Of a stretch of DNA of 64,000 nt, positions 14,901-27,957 are shown piece after piece. Both the position numbers and the translations under genes were made by a program. The stretch's first letter is position 1. Every line of letters starts with the position of its first letter. The DNA lies in assembly GCF_019059575.1 (NCBI RefSeq), contig NW_024881611.1, positions 1,023,200 through 1,087,199 on the forward strand, read 5' to 3'. This DNA comes from Amphibalanus amphitrite. Taxonomy: Eukaryota; Arthropoda; Thecostraca; Balanomorpha; Balanidae. The notes below the pieces were generated by a model that saw nothing but the letters and a program-made list of their open reading frames with translations, was not told where the DNA came from and made no database searches.

Positions 14901-17209
14901 GGAGGAGGCCGGATAAACCGTCAGCCGGCCATGACGTGAGCCGGCGCCGGCCGCCGCGAGACATGCAGTGTTGGCAAGGCCGCAGCGGTCCGTTCTCGCG
15001 CTGCGGCGACCGTGGTCAGCCCGCAGCGGAGCCGCGGCCCGCAGCATGACGTCAGAACCGGCTCCTAGCGCGCCGGCCGCCCGACCACGGCGCTCACCAG
15101 AACAGACGGCACGGAGACGAGCAGCGGAAAATGAAAGTACCGGGCGGACGGACGGGTCGTGGACGGCTACCGCGTTCAGAGGACTCGCTAGTGCTACAGT
15201 TGTGAAAGATTCGTCCAGTTTTTATGATTCAAACAGACAAGAAATAGTTGGATGCCGATGAGTGGAAATTTCCGGTGACTACTGAGTACTGAACTACTAC
15301 TGACAATTCTTAGGTCAAAGATATTTCAAACTGACGTCATCTGAGACCAACAAGCGCCCTAAAATTGGCCGAGTTTCGTGATCCTACAGCCCACGCCTTC
15401 CCGAACGGCGCACATTTCTCCGCTGGCTACCCTCGATAGACGGCCACAGCGCCGGCCGGTAGCCGAGCCGCCGAATAACTCGGCGTGGAGCAGCCAATGG
15501 GTCGGAATGACGCCCTGTCGTCAGCACGCCACGCGAATTGATGGACCGGCCGCCTGCAGGGCGGCGCGCGGCCCCCCTGGCCTTGGCCGGTCCCACTAAC
15601 CCGGCCAGTAGTCACCACGGTCGCGGCTCACAGCTCTACGGAGAGCCTGGCGCGGCGTGGGGGCACGGAGGGAGTAGTTCAACGTCAGACAACCATTGTC
15701 AGGTCACCTGTCTGACACAATGGGCCACCTGCCAGTCATCTGGCAACAATACATCCAGCAGTGATATACCAACCAAACGTGATCACGATGGGATTGTCAC
15801 AGGCGATATAGCTATGATATGTGCTCGAGACGAGCTATCGTCAAACGGTCCGTATTTGATACAAAGAGAACAAAAGAACACTGTCACGAAAGCCATAATA
15901 TCCAATGAACATCATCACACGACGCTCTTCCATCATTACTAATCGAACATGGGAAATTCCACCAGCCCAATCACAACAAACACCTAAGCAGGACCACAGG
16001 ACAGCACACCACACACGATAAGCACAACAACCGGTCAGCTTATAAGGCAGATTCCGGGGCAAGCTTAAAACCGACCGTGTCCGCGTTCATTGGATGATGT
16101 CATTCTACATCATAATGTTAAACCGGCTTGGATGTTACTGTACCGAAACGGAGCATTGTGCACCTACAGTCCGTGAACAATGCACTCAAATCTCAATTGA
16201 TCACATGACATAGACACAAGGGTCCAGACGCAAACATAACTACCCAAACGCGACGCACTTCAGCAGTCACGTCCGTCCTTAAAAACGGCATCAATTGATG
16301 CCACCCGGCAGCAAATACGGAAACAACTAGCAAAAACGGAACAAAAGAACACCCATCCTAACTGAGCCAGACGCTGAGTCAGCTGTACCTAAACACGGTA
16401 GAACAGGCGAGTCCGACCAGAGAGCACACAGACGACAAAACACACGACGGAGAAAGGCGACGTAGGGCGCGGATGGAACTGGACGCGGCAACACACACAC
16501 ACCCGTCTCTTCGACACCATCGGCCACCCAGGAGCGAGGAGCCCCGCCCGACGTAGGTGGTCCGTCCGAGTACGGCCCTCACTACACCCATCGCAGCGCA
16601 CAGCAGAATCGCTGTCTCGCAGCATGCTCTTCATCAGCACGCCGCCACACCCGCTGAATAGCGGACGGTCGGTCTGGCCAAGAGTTCTCGAGTCTGCCAG
16701 CGCCGGAGCTGTGCAGTGAGCAGAGCGGCGCAGAGCCGCCGCCGCTGACTCTCCGCCGGCCAGTTCGATCTCCGGCTCTAAATATAGCGCGTCCAGGCGC
16801 GCCGCGCCGGCCTAACACAATCAACGCCCGCGCACACGCGCTCCGTGCCGTCTCATCGCTACGTCGCTGTGGACATGAGCGCTCTGGGACGAGCTTGGGC
16901 GAGACGGGGACGAGGCGGGGACGAACACAGTGCCCTTGGCGGCTACCGTCTGTTGCGGGCCTATAAATCGAGCCATCAGCCGGCGGCTCGCGGCGCGCTT
17001 CCACCTCACCTGGCGGCGGCTGACGGAGCCGGCCCGGTGCAGAGGGAAGGGGTGCGCTGCGCCGCGCCGGGCGGGCGCCCATGCCGTGACCATGCGCGGA
17101 CAGAGGGGACCAGAAGGGAGGGGAGGGCAGAGGGGACGCGCCGCGCGTCATCGGCGCCCGTGGGAGCGCCGGCAGCGGCGCGGGAGGCAAACAGAATAAT
17201 GGCCGCCGA

Positions 17210-17343
17210 ACGGCCGTGACGCCGCTCTGACACGGCCGTGACGCCGCTCTGACACGGCCGTCACGGGCGCTGTGACACGGTTGTGACTGATGCTCTGACA
17301 CTGCTGTGACGGGCGCCGTGACAGCCTTATGACGGCGCTGTGA
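17210..17343. repeat. GC-rich minisatellite, period about 22-23 bp
   Basis: About six degenerate units of the form ACGGCCGTGACGCCGCTCTG follow one another; the first two are nearly identical and later ones diverge. Every unit carries one or two GTGAC or GTCAC cores. No coding role is apparent. Confidence 0.7.
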
Positions 17344-19899
17344 AGGGAGAAGGACCTGCCGAGGCCGGGGGAGGGGGGGGGGTGACGGCCGACGGGTGAC
17401 CGCTCGCTACTCCCACTCACCGCGCGGCCGGCCAAAGGTCGGCGGGTGACGGGTCGGCCGGAGCTGCTCCAGACCGCAGTCTCAGCGTCGACTCCCTGTA
17501 GATCCCGGTACCAGTCGGAGCGAGTAGTCCGGGCTAAGAACACCAGCCACCACACACAGTAAACACGACCCACAGCACAGCAGCCCGCCTCTCGCAGCGG
17601 CGGAGACACGGAGCGGCGAATGGTCTCACGGCGTCCGCGACACTCACCCCGCCTCGGCGGCCTCCGGGGACCGACTGCGCGGGCCGCGCCGCCGCCGCCG
17701 CGCGGGGCCCACCCCCCGGCCGGCCGGCCGGCCGTGACTCAACCAGCCGACGCAGCCGGCGGCGGCGCAGCGGCAGAGCACAGCGAACCACCGCCGCCGC
17801 TGCCAGCTACCGTGCCCAGACCGGTCAGTCGGGTCACGCAGCCACTGCCGCCTACGCATACCGGACACAGAACGAAGTTCCAGAGAAATAACAGGTTGAA
17901 ATAGTAAAACTACTTACAATTCACAGAGTGGTCTTTGGTTGCCCAAGCCTTATGTCGCACGAATCTGCTTGGTTTCTCAACCCTGGGCAAAAGATATGTC
18001 GATAACAAATAGGTATGTCGAGAGAAAGCACCGACGCTGAACGTTACACGAAAAACAATTCCCCACTGCACCGGAACAGCGCCGGCGCCAGCGGTTGCCC
18101 TTGACCTTGTACGAGATCCCGCCGGCGGCTCTGTCATGCATGATGCATCGTGTCCCGAGCCGACACAATACACGGAACAAAGGGCGCACAGCCGGGCCGA
18201 GCCGGGCCACAGCTGAGGGGGAGGACCAGCACCAGCCGTCCACTAGACGTGCTGTGTGTCAGTCTGACCGAGGCACAACAGGGTGACAATGAGCGGCGAC
18301 ACCGCCCGCCCGATCAGCAGCTGATGGAGGCGACACGGCGCGCGCCAACCGGCATTGGCCAATGTCACGCAGGGCCGCCGCCGGGCCTCGGCAGCTCAGC
18401 TGCGCCGAACAATGGGAATCGTGGAGCAGGTGTGACTACTATCACACATTCACACGGCCAGACACAGCAAAATGTCAATGGTGCATCACTCGAAGCGCTG
18501 ATAGGCAGATGCAGCAGGAAACAAGTGTGCGATGTAAGACGGTAGCCGCATCACAGCTCTAAAACTGGAGTAGATATTTTGTGTGTTTCAATTTTATTGA
18601 GGCAAGGGAAACTCTACCAGTTCCTGGTAGCCCAAACACTTTCCTAAAGATAAGCCAGTCCAGGACATGAACCATAATCCTTTCACTTGCACTGGAAGTC
18701 CCATCGCTTCATCTATTCGTTCTCCTGATGCTGTGATACGCCTGGAGGAAAGGTCATGACTGGCTCGCTATTTCCAAACACAAACCATGACCGGCAATGT
18801 TTACTCAATGGCGACGGGCGGACTGAATGAATGAAACCGAACACCTCGGTCGGGTTGTGCAGACTACAATAGCCCACTCGGCGGGGCCGATCCACTCCTC
18901 TCCACGGCACGGCCATGGCACGACGGCCTTGCCGCCAGCACAACCGGCTCTCCTCAAGTGGAAAATTACACCGGCTCAAGACGCAACCGTGACGGATCGG
19001 CAGCTGGCCAGGCAGCTGCTGCTGACGCGCTTACAAATGCTCTGGCACGGACCGCTGCGAAACAACACGGATCGCTGTCGATACCATAGAGAGCTAGCCT
19101 CAGCAGTCGGCACAAGGGAGAACGGTTTTATAGAGACATGTTCGCTGTCTCACTCCCGAGAAAAGAAGATATGATGTGACACGACCGCCCACCAAGCGAT
19201 ACATAATTCAGCAATTATTCATCCCACGACGGTTAGTCTAAACGAACTAAAGCGGTGCCTGGTCAGTGAGGTCTTTAAGTGGCACAGCCTGTGTGGCCTC
19301 AACCGGCAAACTATCCCAAAGCAATCACGAAATAGGCGGAGGTTCCTTGCGTAAACGGTGGATAGCAGTCGGGCTTCGGAATGTGGACTTTGATGATCAT
19401 GGACAATCAAGGGGAACAATGGCGAGGGTTTTCGAACCAAACAGCGTCCCGCACTAATGTAAATATTAGCGAAGGACAGCACACACTATGTTACTGGCCA
19501 CAGGTGAATGGCAAAAAGCTTGTGAATGATTAAGGAACACGACAAAAGAGTCCATTGTTTGAGTCGAAGCCGATGACTCGGCACTTAACGGATGACGATT
19601 CGCAATTACGGTATGCTTGCAATGCAACTTGGTAGCGCTCCTCAACCCAATGGGGAAAATAATTTCTTTGGAGATCACCAGGCACTTGTACAACGATTTT
19701 CCTCTCTAAAAACTCCACAAACCGACATCCTAGCCCCATCCGTCTCAGACAAACAGCTGTTAATTTGACCAAGGAGCCAGTTTTTGCGGGGCTCGCCGCT
19801 CGGGCGGCAAGCCTGGGCTGGCGCTATCACAGCAATCACTCCGCCGTAAATATACACTGACCGGCATTAACCCGGTGACGCAACGGGCACCGAGGAGAC

Positions 19900-19972
19900 G
19901 GCCTGGTGACACCGCCTGGTGACACCCCGGCTGGTGACGGCTGCCTGGTGACGCCGGTCCGGTCACCGAGGC
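19900..19972. repeat. Short GGTGAC direct-repeat cluster
   Basis: CTGGTGACxCC-type units recur about five times with spacing near 15 bp and end in an inverted GGTCACC. This is directly visible; no function is implied. Confidence 0.5.
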
Positions 19973-21537
19973 CTCTGCGGGTCTCTGGACCGCCCGGCGC
20001 CCGGAGCTGGTCGCACCACCATGGCGCGGCGCTGTGGTATGCACGGTGCGGTGCGTTGATGTCGACAGTCGAGAGCACGCCCCCGACAGGCAGCACGCCC
20101 CGCAGCACGCCGATAGGATCTGGTTACGGAAAACGAACGGTCGGGAGTGGCGTCTGCGGTCCGCTCAACGGTGCGATGGCAGGCTCAATTTCAGCAATAC
20201 GGTGCTGCCCATAAACGGCGGTAATAAAACGCAATCAATCACCAGGGTCCAGGGCTAGATTCGCATGATTTGTTGCTTGGGACGCACTGTGGAAACGTAT
20301 AACCGAGCCAAGAAGGCATTGCTTATTAATCAAATACACAATCAAACATCGACCTGCCTCGAAGTTCATACTGAAGCCACTGCAAAGCACTAGCGCTGGT
20401 TAGGGTATGTATGTCTGAATAAAGCAGGGACGCCGCCGTGCCAGGTGCCGCCCGGGGTCGAGGTGCAGATAGAGCGCGTGGTCGCAGACGAGCGTGCCGT
20501 GCAGTGCGCGCACCCTATCCGATTACCGTCACCGCGGCTCACCGGCCCGGTGCGGGGTTACGCATCACTCGGCATCGATTTGTGAGTGGTGTCACCAGCA
20601 TATATCAGGACAGCAAGCTGAGATGAGTGAGAAGGCAGCAGCCCCGTGCAGCGTGCTTCTTGTCTTGCCACTTTGCTAGCGAATAGTTCGAGGTAACCGA
20701 CAGCCAAGACACTTGTAAGCAATGAAAAGAGGGGAGCATAGCAAATCATTACCATCATGCATGGCTTCTTTAGCTTCCCTTCATGAACATTGAACAGAAC
20801 AAAAGCTGGACAATGAACGAAAAGAGACATCAATACAGCCGCTAGCAATAGATTATCAATCACAGCGGATACACCAGGATATGTTATCGACCTTCATTGT
20901 CCAGCGGCCGTCACGTATCTGAGCGAAGCGACCCACCCAGATCATTGGCAAACACGCCCAATCCTGCGTACTCAGTCTTGTGCAAACAGCTCAATGGAGG
21001 TCACGCGCGCTACCGACGCACCGCGGTGGCAAAAAATATGCTCGCATAGGAGTTAGCTTAAAGAGGCGATCGGCGCTCGCGACTCGAACGAACCACATGA
21101 GATCGGGGGCGAGCTGACGCAACACATCACCGATACTGCAGAAGTGGGGAGCATGAATAGATCCATGATCAATGCATCTGGCATCCAGTGGGCAATTGGG
21201 ACAGCAGCATGCATTTGTTAAATCTTAACCATGCTAGCAGTTGAAATGTGCACATACAGCTGGTATGGTTATATGGCTACAGAAGTGCTTGGCACTATCA
21301 CTTTACAAAATAGCAAATGCATTATCTTCCCCCTTCCATGAAAATATCAGACAACAGAAGCACGAACTGAGACCATTGATTCAGCACTTTCACTTTCGGA
21401 ACCAGAAAAAGCTAGGCTACAAATCAAAAAGCTGATCTAAAGCAGATATCATGGGCTTCAAAGGTCATTTGCGATGGTCCATATTATGTCTGATGAATTC
21501 AAGTAACTAATACTGCAATGAAAATGTTAAGAAAAAT

Positions 21538-23315
21538 CGGTATCGGTAACCCTGGCGTCACCGGTAGCGTTTTCGTTCAAGGTAAAGGTTTCCTGCATTA
21601 GGCAGCATTACTTAGGCCACCGTGTCAAGCCGTAGCATGCTGTGACGTCACTCATCACTGGGTAAGAGAACGTACCACGCTATCAGTATCAACTGAGACT
21701 CAGATAGACTCAGTCACTCAGAACGACTCAGGCAGACTCAAACTGACTCAGACCGACTTAACCGACTCAAATAGATTCCGATCGACTCAGATCGACTCAG
21801 AACGACCCAAACTGACTCAGACCGACTCAACCGACTCAAATCGATTCCGATCGACTCAGACCGACTCAGAACGACCCAACCGACTCAAATAGATTCCGAT
21901 CGATTCCGATCGACTCAGATCGACTCAGGCAGACTCAAACCGACTCAGGCAGTTTGAGTCGACCGACTCAAACTGACTCAGACCGACTCAAACTGACTCA
22001 GACCGACTCAACCGACTCAAATCGATTCCAATCGACTCAGACCAATTCAGAACGACTCAGGCGGACTCAAACCGACTCAAATCGATTCCGAGCGACTCAG
22101 GCAGACTCAGAATGACTCAGGCACTCAGACAGACTCAGAACGACTCAGGCAGACTCAAACCGACTCAGGCAGACTCAAACTGACTCGACCGACTCAGAAC
22201 GACTCAAACTGACTCGACCGACTCAAACTGACTCAGACCGACTCAAACTGACTCAGACCGACTCAAACTGACTCAGACCGACTCAACCGACTCAAATTGA
22301 TTCTGATCGACTCAGACCGACTCAGAACGACTCAGGCGGACTCAAACCGAATCAAATCGATTCCGAGCGACTCAGACAGACTCAGAATGACTCAGGCAGA
22401 CTCAGACAGACTCAGAACGACTCAGGCAGACTCAAACCGACTCAGGCAGACTCAAACTGACACGACCGACTCAGAACGACTCAAACTGACTCAGACCTAC
22501 TCAAACTGACTCAGACCGACTCAAACTGACTCAGACCGACTCCACCGACTAAAATCGATTCCGAGCGACTCAGACAGACTCAGAACGACTCAGGCAGACT
22601 CGGGCCGATTCAGATAGACTCAGGCAGACTCAAACCGACTCAGGCAGACTCAAACTGATTCAGATCGATTCCGAGCGACTCAGAAAGACTCAGAACGACT
22701 CAGAACGACTCAGACAGACTCAGGCGGATTCAAACCGACTCAAATCGAGTCAGTTTGAGTCTGCCTGAGTCGGTTTGAGTTTGCCTGAGTCGTTCTGAGT
22801 CTGTCTGCGTCGATCGGAATCGATTTGAGACGGTTGAGTCGGCCTGAGTCAGTTTGAGTCGTTCTGAGTCGGTCTGAGTCGATCGGAATCGATTTGAGTC
22901 GGTTGAGTCGGTCTGAGTCAGTTTGAGTCTGCCTGAGTCGTTCTGAGTCTGTCTGAGTCGATCGGAATCGATTTGAGTCGGTTGAGTCGGTCTGAGTCAG
23001 TTTGAGTCGTTCTGAGTCAGTCTGAGTCGATCGGAATCTATTTGAGTCGGTCTGAGTCAGTTTGGGTCGTTCTGAGTCGGTCTGAGTCGATCGGAATCGA
23101 TTTGAGTCGGTTGAGTCAGTCTGAGTCAGTTTGAGTCTGCCTGAGTCGTTCTGAGTCTATCTGAGTCTCAGTCGATACTGATAGCGTGGTACGTTCTCTT
23201 ACCCAGTGACGTCACAGCATGCTACGGCTTGGCACGGTGGCCTAATACTGCCTAATACAGGGAACCTTAACCTTGAACGAAAACGCTACCGGTGACGCCA
23301 GGGTTACCGATACCG
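21538..23315. mobile_element. Foldback-type element: long inverted repeat filled with GACTCA repeats
   Basis: The element begins CGGTATCGGTAACCCTGG and ends with its reverse complement, with AAAAAT on both sides (21532-21537 and 23316-23321) as a candidate 6-bp target duplication. Outer arms of about 160 bp (21538-21700 and 23155-23315) are near-perfect inverted copies. Between them lie roughly 1,050 bp of about 10-bp units (GACTCAGACC, GACTCAAAC, GATTCCGATC) in one direction. Around 22748 the same unit switches to the reverse complement for about 410 bp. Flanking arms plus inverted internal tandem repeats are the architecture of foldback (FB-like) elements. No transposase frame is present. 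Transcription through it would give a very long double-stranded hairpin. Confidence 0.85.
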
Positions 23316-23321
23316 AAAAAT

Positions 23322-24223
23322 CCACAAGAAAACTATGATGGTAAGTACATAAATAGGCATAAAATCACAATAAATGCAACTTCCATTTTTGGCCATCTTG
23401 ATCACTATCTTCCTTGACAGTTTGGCTCAAACACATCCTTAATATTACTCGTTATTGAATTAGCATATATTGCTGTGTCGATTAACACCAAATAAATCCA
23501 ACATACAGTTTTGGTTTTAATCCTACAACAAACAGTGCACACCATCCCTTTCCCCAAAAGTACTTCAGCTCACCTGTTCAGCGTTACAAGCTTGAATTGA
23601 TTAAAAATCTTAGCTTCACTGCGCTGTCATTATTATTTAATTCCAGCCAGCCCCTCAACTTGCACGGTCGTCAGCCACAACCTCAATCTTACAAACACGC
23701 TCACACCTCGATTCAAAATTCCCATCTTCACCCATTCAGCGAATTCAACAATCAATTTATTTTGCAAGTCTTGATTTATTAACCAAACCTCCGATTTTGA
23801 TTGGACACCGAATGCTATCGCTGCTCGCTAGTATTATTCAAAAGGGTTGAAAGCAGGAAATTCAATCTGAATCAGTAAATATATTTATTTCAAAGCTAAG
23901 AAATTTATTTCTATTAACTATTTGATTCGACGGAAAAAGCGTTAAAAACGCTAAAATAAATATTTAACCAACGGGTTTCGCTAATGACGTCATAGAATCT
24001 TGCACTTCGGAATCACAATATCAATGTATCAAAATATACGATGCATACTTTGAGGCTTTTGTGGCGCACCACTGCAAATGTTTAGAATGGTTTAGAAACC
24101 AAGGTCCTATATCAATATCAACTCTATATACCGTGAATATCAATATCAATATAGTTTAGAAACTAGTGTTTTTGGGTTTTATGTGGATATATAGCTCTTT
24201 CAAGAAGGCAGTGGAGAAATATT
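23322..24223. other. AT-rich upstream region of the NR2C2AP gene
   Basis: No coding sequence was recognised. Degenerate ATATCAATATC repeats occur near 24100-24150. A perfect CRE palindrome lies at 23985-23992. The likely promoter and 5' untranslated region of the downstream gene fall here, but no clear TATA box or initiator could be assigned. Confidence 0.4.
23985..23992. promoter_or_regulatory. CRE palindrome TGACGTCA upstream of NR2C2AP
   Basis: A perfect TGACGTCA (CREB/ATF site) lies about 230 bp before the start codon at 24224. The position is suitable for a proximal promoter, but the same 8-mer also occurs at 36297-36304 and 49189-49196, so chance is possible. Confidence 0.3.
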
Positions 24224-25422
24224 ATGGTCATTAGTATTTTGCCTGATGCACGGATAACTGTCAGTTCAGTTTTGAATAGGGATGTCAAGCAGTTTGGCAG
24301 CAAATACTTGACTGATGGTGATGAAGAGACATGCTGGAACTCTCATCAGGTGCTTATTTTTCTATTTGTATTGCAAAGCAAAAATGAATGGTGCGCTGAA
24401 CAGGTGGTTACATCTGCCTTTCTCCTTCCAATCATAACATACTGAGTTGGCTTTCATTGGACCCTTGCCTTCTCCTTGAATGCTCAGATTTTTTTTGGTA
24501 TGAAATTTCATCAGCTTCGGAATCAGGGGTGTTCACAGGGGCCCTGTGTGCGGGAGGACCGTACACAGCCTCCAAGCTCTACCCACTGTGTTCCTAAGTC
24601 AGCCTTCCATCACCGCAGTTCACACACAGCGATCACCGTGGTCAGTTGGGTCTGGCCACAGCATTGGCTGTGTGCGGTCCACCACACCAACACAGAGCCT
24701 TGTGACGTCGTACTGACTGCCTACCCCTCCCCTACCCCCACGCCTGCTGCACACACTGCACGCAGTAGTGTGCGGTGCCCGTGAACAGCCCTCAGAAATG
24801 AAATTCCTTGCACTGGCACAGTGCACTGTTACCACTGCTCAAACTGATACTACTTACTCATTTGTTCTGCATTTCACTTTTCAGTAGCCATCTACATTGC
24901 ACCATGGGGTGAAACCTGTTTTTCATGAAAGCTGGCTGATTAAATTTATAAGGTTAAAAAAATAAATAAGAAAAAATGGTTGAGTATCATTGTGTGTACT
25001 GTCTCTTCATAATATGCACAATCAAGTAGATAAATAATGGGATTTTTAAGCGAGAATTTAAAAATGATTCTCACCTGTCTGAACTGGCTCACCCACAGGG
25101 CAGTCCCCAGTACATCTGCGCCCGTCTGGCGGCGCCGCGCCGTCCCACCGAACTGCAGCTGCAGTTCCAGGGCGGGTTCGCCGGCGGCGACTGCTGGCTG
25201 GAGGCGGGCGACGCGCCGGACCAGCTGCGCCGACTGCACGCCTTCTATCCGGAGAACGTCAACCGGCTGCAGACGTTCCCGGTCGACTGTCCAGAGCCCG
25301 TCACCCACGTCAAGGTAGTGTTCAACACCAGCACGGACTTCTTCGGCCGCGTGGTGGTTTACAAGTTCGACCTGCTCGCCGACGAGTCACCGAAGACGGC
25401 GGCTGACGACCCTGCTACCTGA
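24224..25422 (+). CDS. NR2C2AP: Nuclear receptor 2C2-associated protein (TRA16-like), two exons
   Basis: Exon 1 is 24224-24349 (42 codons) and exon 2 is 25099-25422 (107 codons plus TGA), giving 149 aa; the human protein is about 139 aa. The donor CAG|GTGCTT and acceptor CCACAG|GGC join in phase 0. Family signatures recalled from NR2C2AP are present: SSVLNRDVKQFG and DEETCWNS in exon 1, then LQLQFQGGF, FYPENVNRLQTFP and TDFFGRVVVY in exon 2. The fold is a discoidin-like (F5/8 C) domain filling the whole protein. In mammals it is a cofactor that binds and represses the orphan nuclear receptor TR4/NR2C2. The ATG used is the first in frame after AT-rich non-coding DNA. Exon 1 is AT-rich while exon 2 is strongly GC-rich, an unusual contrast inside one small gene. 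No break is seen. Confidence 0.93.
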
Positions 25423-25651
25423 CCTTTGTTGTAGTAGGAATTGTTGAGGAATTGAATGTCATGCCGTCAGAACCAATGTCAAATTGCTGGATGGTGACTG
25501 GTGAGCTATGATGTCCGGTGATGTCGAGAACGGTTTTGTTAAATGTCTTCTTGCCGTTATATTATGACGAAGGTCATGCCGATTCCCACGAATATTGAAT
25601 ATTTTCAGTGCATTTTATTACATTCGATGACCTGTTATAGGGCCAATGTGA

Positions 25652-25657
25652 AATAAA
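25652..25657 (+). promoter_or_regulatory. Candidate polyadenylation signal of NR2C2AP
   Basis: AATAAA occurs about 230 bp after the stop codon at 25420-25422 and is the first clear canonical hexamer on this strand, a normal distance for a short 3' untranslated region. Confidence 0.5.
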
Positions 25658-25659
25658 GG

Positions 25660-27957
25660 GGCCTGTATGTTTGCATCCCGCCTGTTGTACGCAAACGTTA
25701 TAGGTGGGCCATGTGCGAAAAAAAAAACACGCAAGGGCATCAAGTAAGCAATCGGTTATTTGATGTTTGGTGTGCGGGGACAGGAAGTCGCAACAACAAC
25801 TCACCACTCGCATGAAATGCAGTTGGTACTTGGTTCCAGGTAAAAGCTGTTATGTCCCATAAAACCGACCCCTTCTGGCTTCCCTTTCAATGTCGCTAGG
25901 CGAAGCTAACTAGACAGCTTCATATCATAGGCGGTGGAACGGGGAGGGCACCGGGGCACCATGCCCCCTTTGATTTTGGCATTTTAACATTAGCCCTATG
26001 GGCGTTGCATGGAAAGAATGGGACCAAAAGTCAGCAGTGCCCCCCCCCCCCCCTTAATTGAAGGTGTTCCGCCGCTACTGCTTCACATTCGACCTCGTCA
26101 CCAGAGGACGGGTATGTATGATATGGAATATGGATCGCCAATCGCCAGGCCCCCGGAACGGAAAGCATGAATAAGACTCTGCTGCAGTATATTTTCGGCG
26201 CGTTGGTACCCATCGGCTCTACCGGTGCACTGGAATACAATAGGTATGTCATGCAAAGAAAAACAAACATCTAAAACAACAGCCGGAACAAAGATCCACA
26301 AAAACCCAAAACGGTCCATTAACAAACGCTTATCAAGCTGGGGGAGGGGGAGGGGGCGGGGGGGACGCATGCCTTTCGCAGATGATCACAGCGGTGACAG
26401 ACGACGTTTACAAAGTCCGACAATCGGCGTAACTGGGGAGGGTTCTGGCGAAATGACGGCTGCCTGCAAACACCAGTCAAGCAGAGAAGCTACCGCGTGG
26501 GATGATTCAAAGCTCTCGATGTAGTAACGGTGCGGGGTCGTATGCGAGCGTAACTGGCTGCCTATGGCACATGCACTGGAATGTAGACGCAGCAGCCGTC
26601 ACTATGCGCTGCCATTGGAAGCTAGCGGGGGCCGTGAAATTATACACGGTGACCGCGGTACGCAGCGGTCCCCGGCTATGGCAGTGTTGAACAGCATGGC
26701 ACGTGCGTTTGGCTGGCACGCACTGCGCGAGGGCTATCCCTGGCCGTCACAGGTGCGTGTTGTGCGGTGTCCCTCCTAAACTCTGATAAAACCCCCAATG
26801 GTGTAAGCTATCGCTCAACAGTAAAACCACGCGCGATCTGGCGACTAGGTCTGCAACTGGGGCTTCGCATACAGCACGCCGTTGATCAGAGGAACTAAAC
26901 ATGCGGAGACTATTGGTGCCCTGAATTAACCTTCAACAGTGGCAGCGCGCTATAGCTGCGATTGCTGAACTAACAAAAGGAACACAGACCGGTGCGAGCT
27001 CGCCTTGGCTTTCGAGATTACCAGAGCGGTTACATGATCCCAAACAGTCTACAAATCTCACGCCCATCACACCAAACATTTCCATCTCGTTACCCTCACC
27101 TACCGACAATCTGGCAAAAGATTCACACGGTAAAGCGACCGGCTAAATAAGTCAGAAGTGTCATGTTCTGCAGTAATGGCTGAATCTCGGCCAATAACCA
27201 CATATAGCAATCAGCTTATTGCTCACCAGTAAGGAATGTGTCGCGATAAAAGGTCATCAAATCATATGAGCTGCCTGTAAAAGTAAAAGTACCATCTAAA
27301 ATGATAAAAAGGGATACAAGCCAGTCATCAATCAGCTTCGCGTCCAATGAAATTCAGTCATGAGATGGTTCGCCATCACGATAATAAATGCCTTTGCGAG
27401 ATCAGTCAGAGTGTAACACTTCTGACCGGATGCCATGCTCTGAGATTCCTGAATAGTTACCATCCGTTCCATAAGCTCACTGCTACTACCCTGCAGGTAA
27501 AGCGGTGTCCTGGGCTGAAGTGGGGGCGAATCCGGTGCCAAAGTTTTCCACCAGCGAGCTCGTCTCGAGGTGACATAAACACCATACTGGCAGTTCCTGC
27601 TTAAAAGTAAACAGCTTTAAATGAAGCTTCTCGAGCGCCTCGCAAATCTTGTTGCGAATGGCGACAGCAGCAGGCAGGTTTTGTGCGTGCTTCAAGCTGG
27701 TTGTCACCGCAGCTGACCGCCTTACTCCGCCAAACACGCATTCATGACTGGCTTTAGCTAGCAGGCCCATTAAACAAGCCAGCAACTGGCAACAAGCGGG
27801 CCGCTGTCCCTGGTGTGAAGCGGAAGCTCTCCCGGCGCCGGGCTGTGGCAGCCGTGTGCGCGGGCAGACCGGTCCGGTCCGGCGGACGCTGGTCTACTGG
27901 ACCGGCAGGGACCAGACTGGCGGACCAGACGGACCAGACAGACCGACAGACCGGCGC
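25660..27957. other. Intergenic region between convergent NR2C2AP and abLIM genes
   Basis: No exon was recognised. It holds a dispersed GC-rich repeat near 25925-25975 (inverted relative to one at 36016-36066), a poly-C run at 26041-26054, and the 3' ends of the two flanking genes, which converge here. Confidence 0.5.

Larger units (their letters stand above)
5979..21531. other. GC-rich gene-poor stretch
   Basis: About 15.5 kb with CpG-rich patches alternating with more balanced DNA. No exon, conserved domain or RNA gene was recognised on either strand. Long open frames (for example 7429-8493 + and 16582-17301 -) encode low-complexity Arg/Pro/Ser-rich products without domains, conserved cysteines or splice-bounded structure. 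It could be intergenic DNA, promoter-rich DNA or a long intron. Short minisatellites inside are listed separately. Confidence 0.5.

Noticed and set aside
16582-17301. 239-codon open frame (-)
   Set aside because: Low-complexity Arg/Pro/Ala product overlapping a minisatellite; no splice or homology support.
21700-23165. Regular short repeats as a CRISPR array
   Set aside because: No unique spacers, the units are about 10 bp, and the host is eukaryotic; it is the interior of a foldback element.
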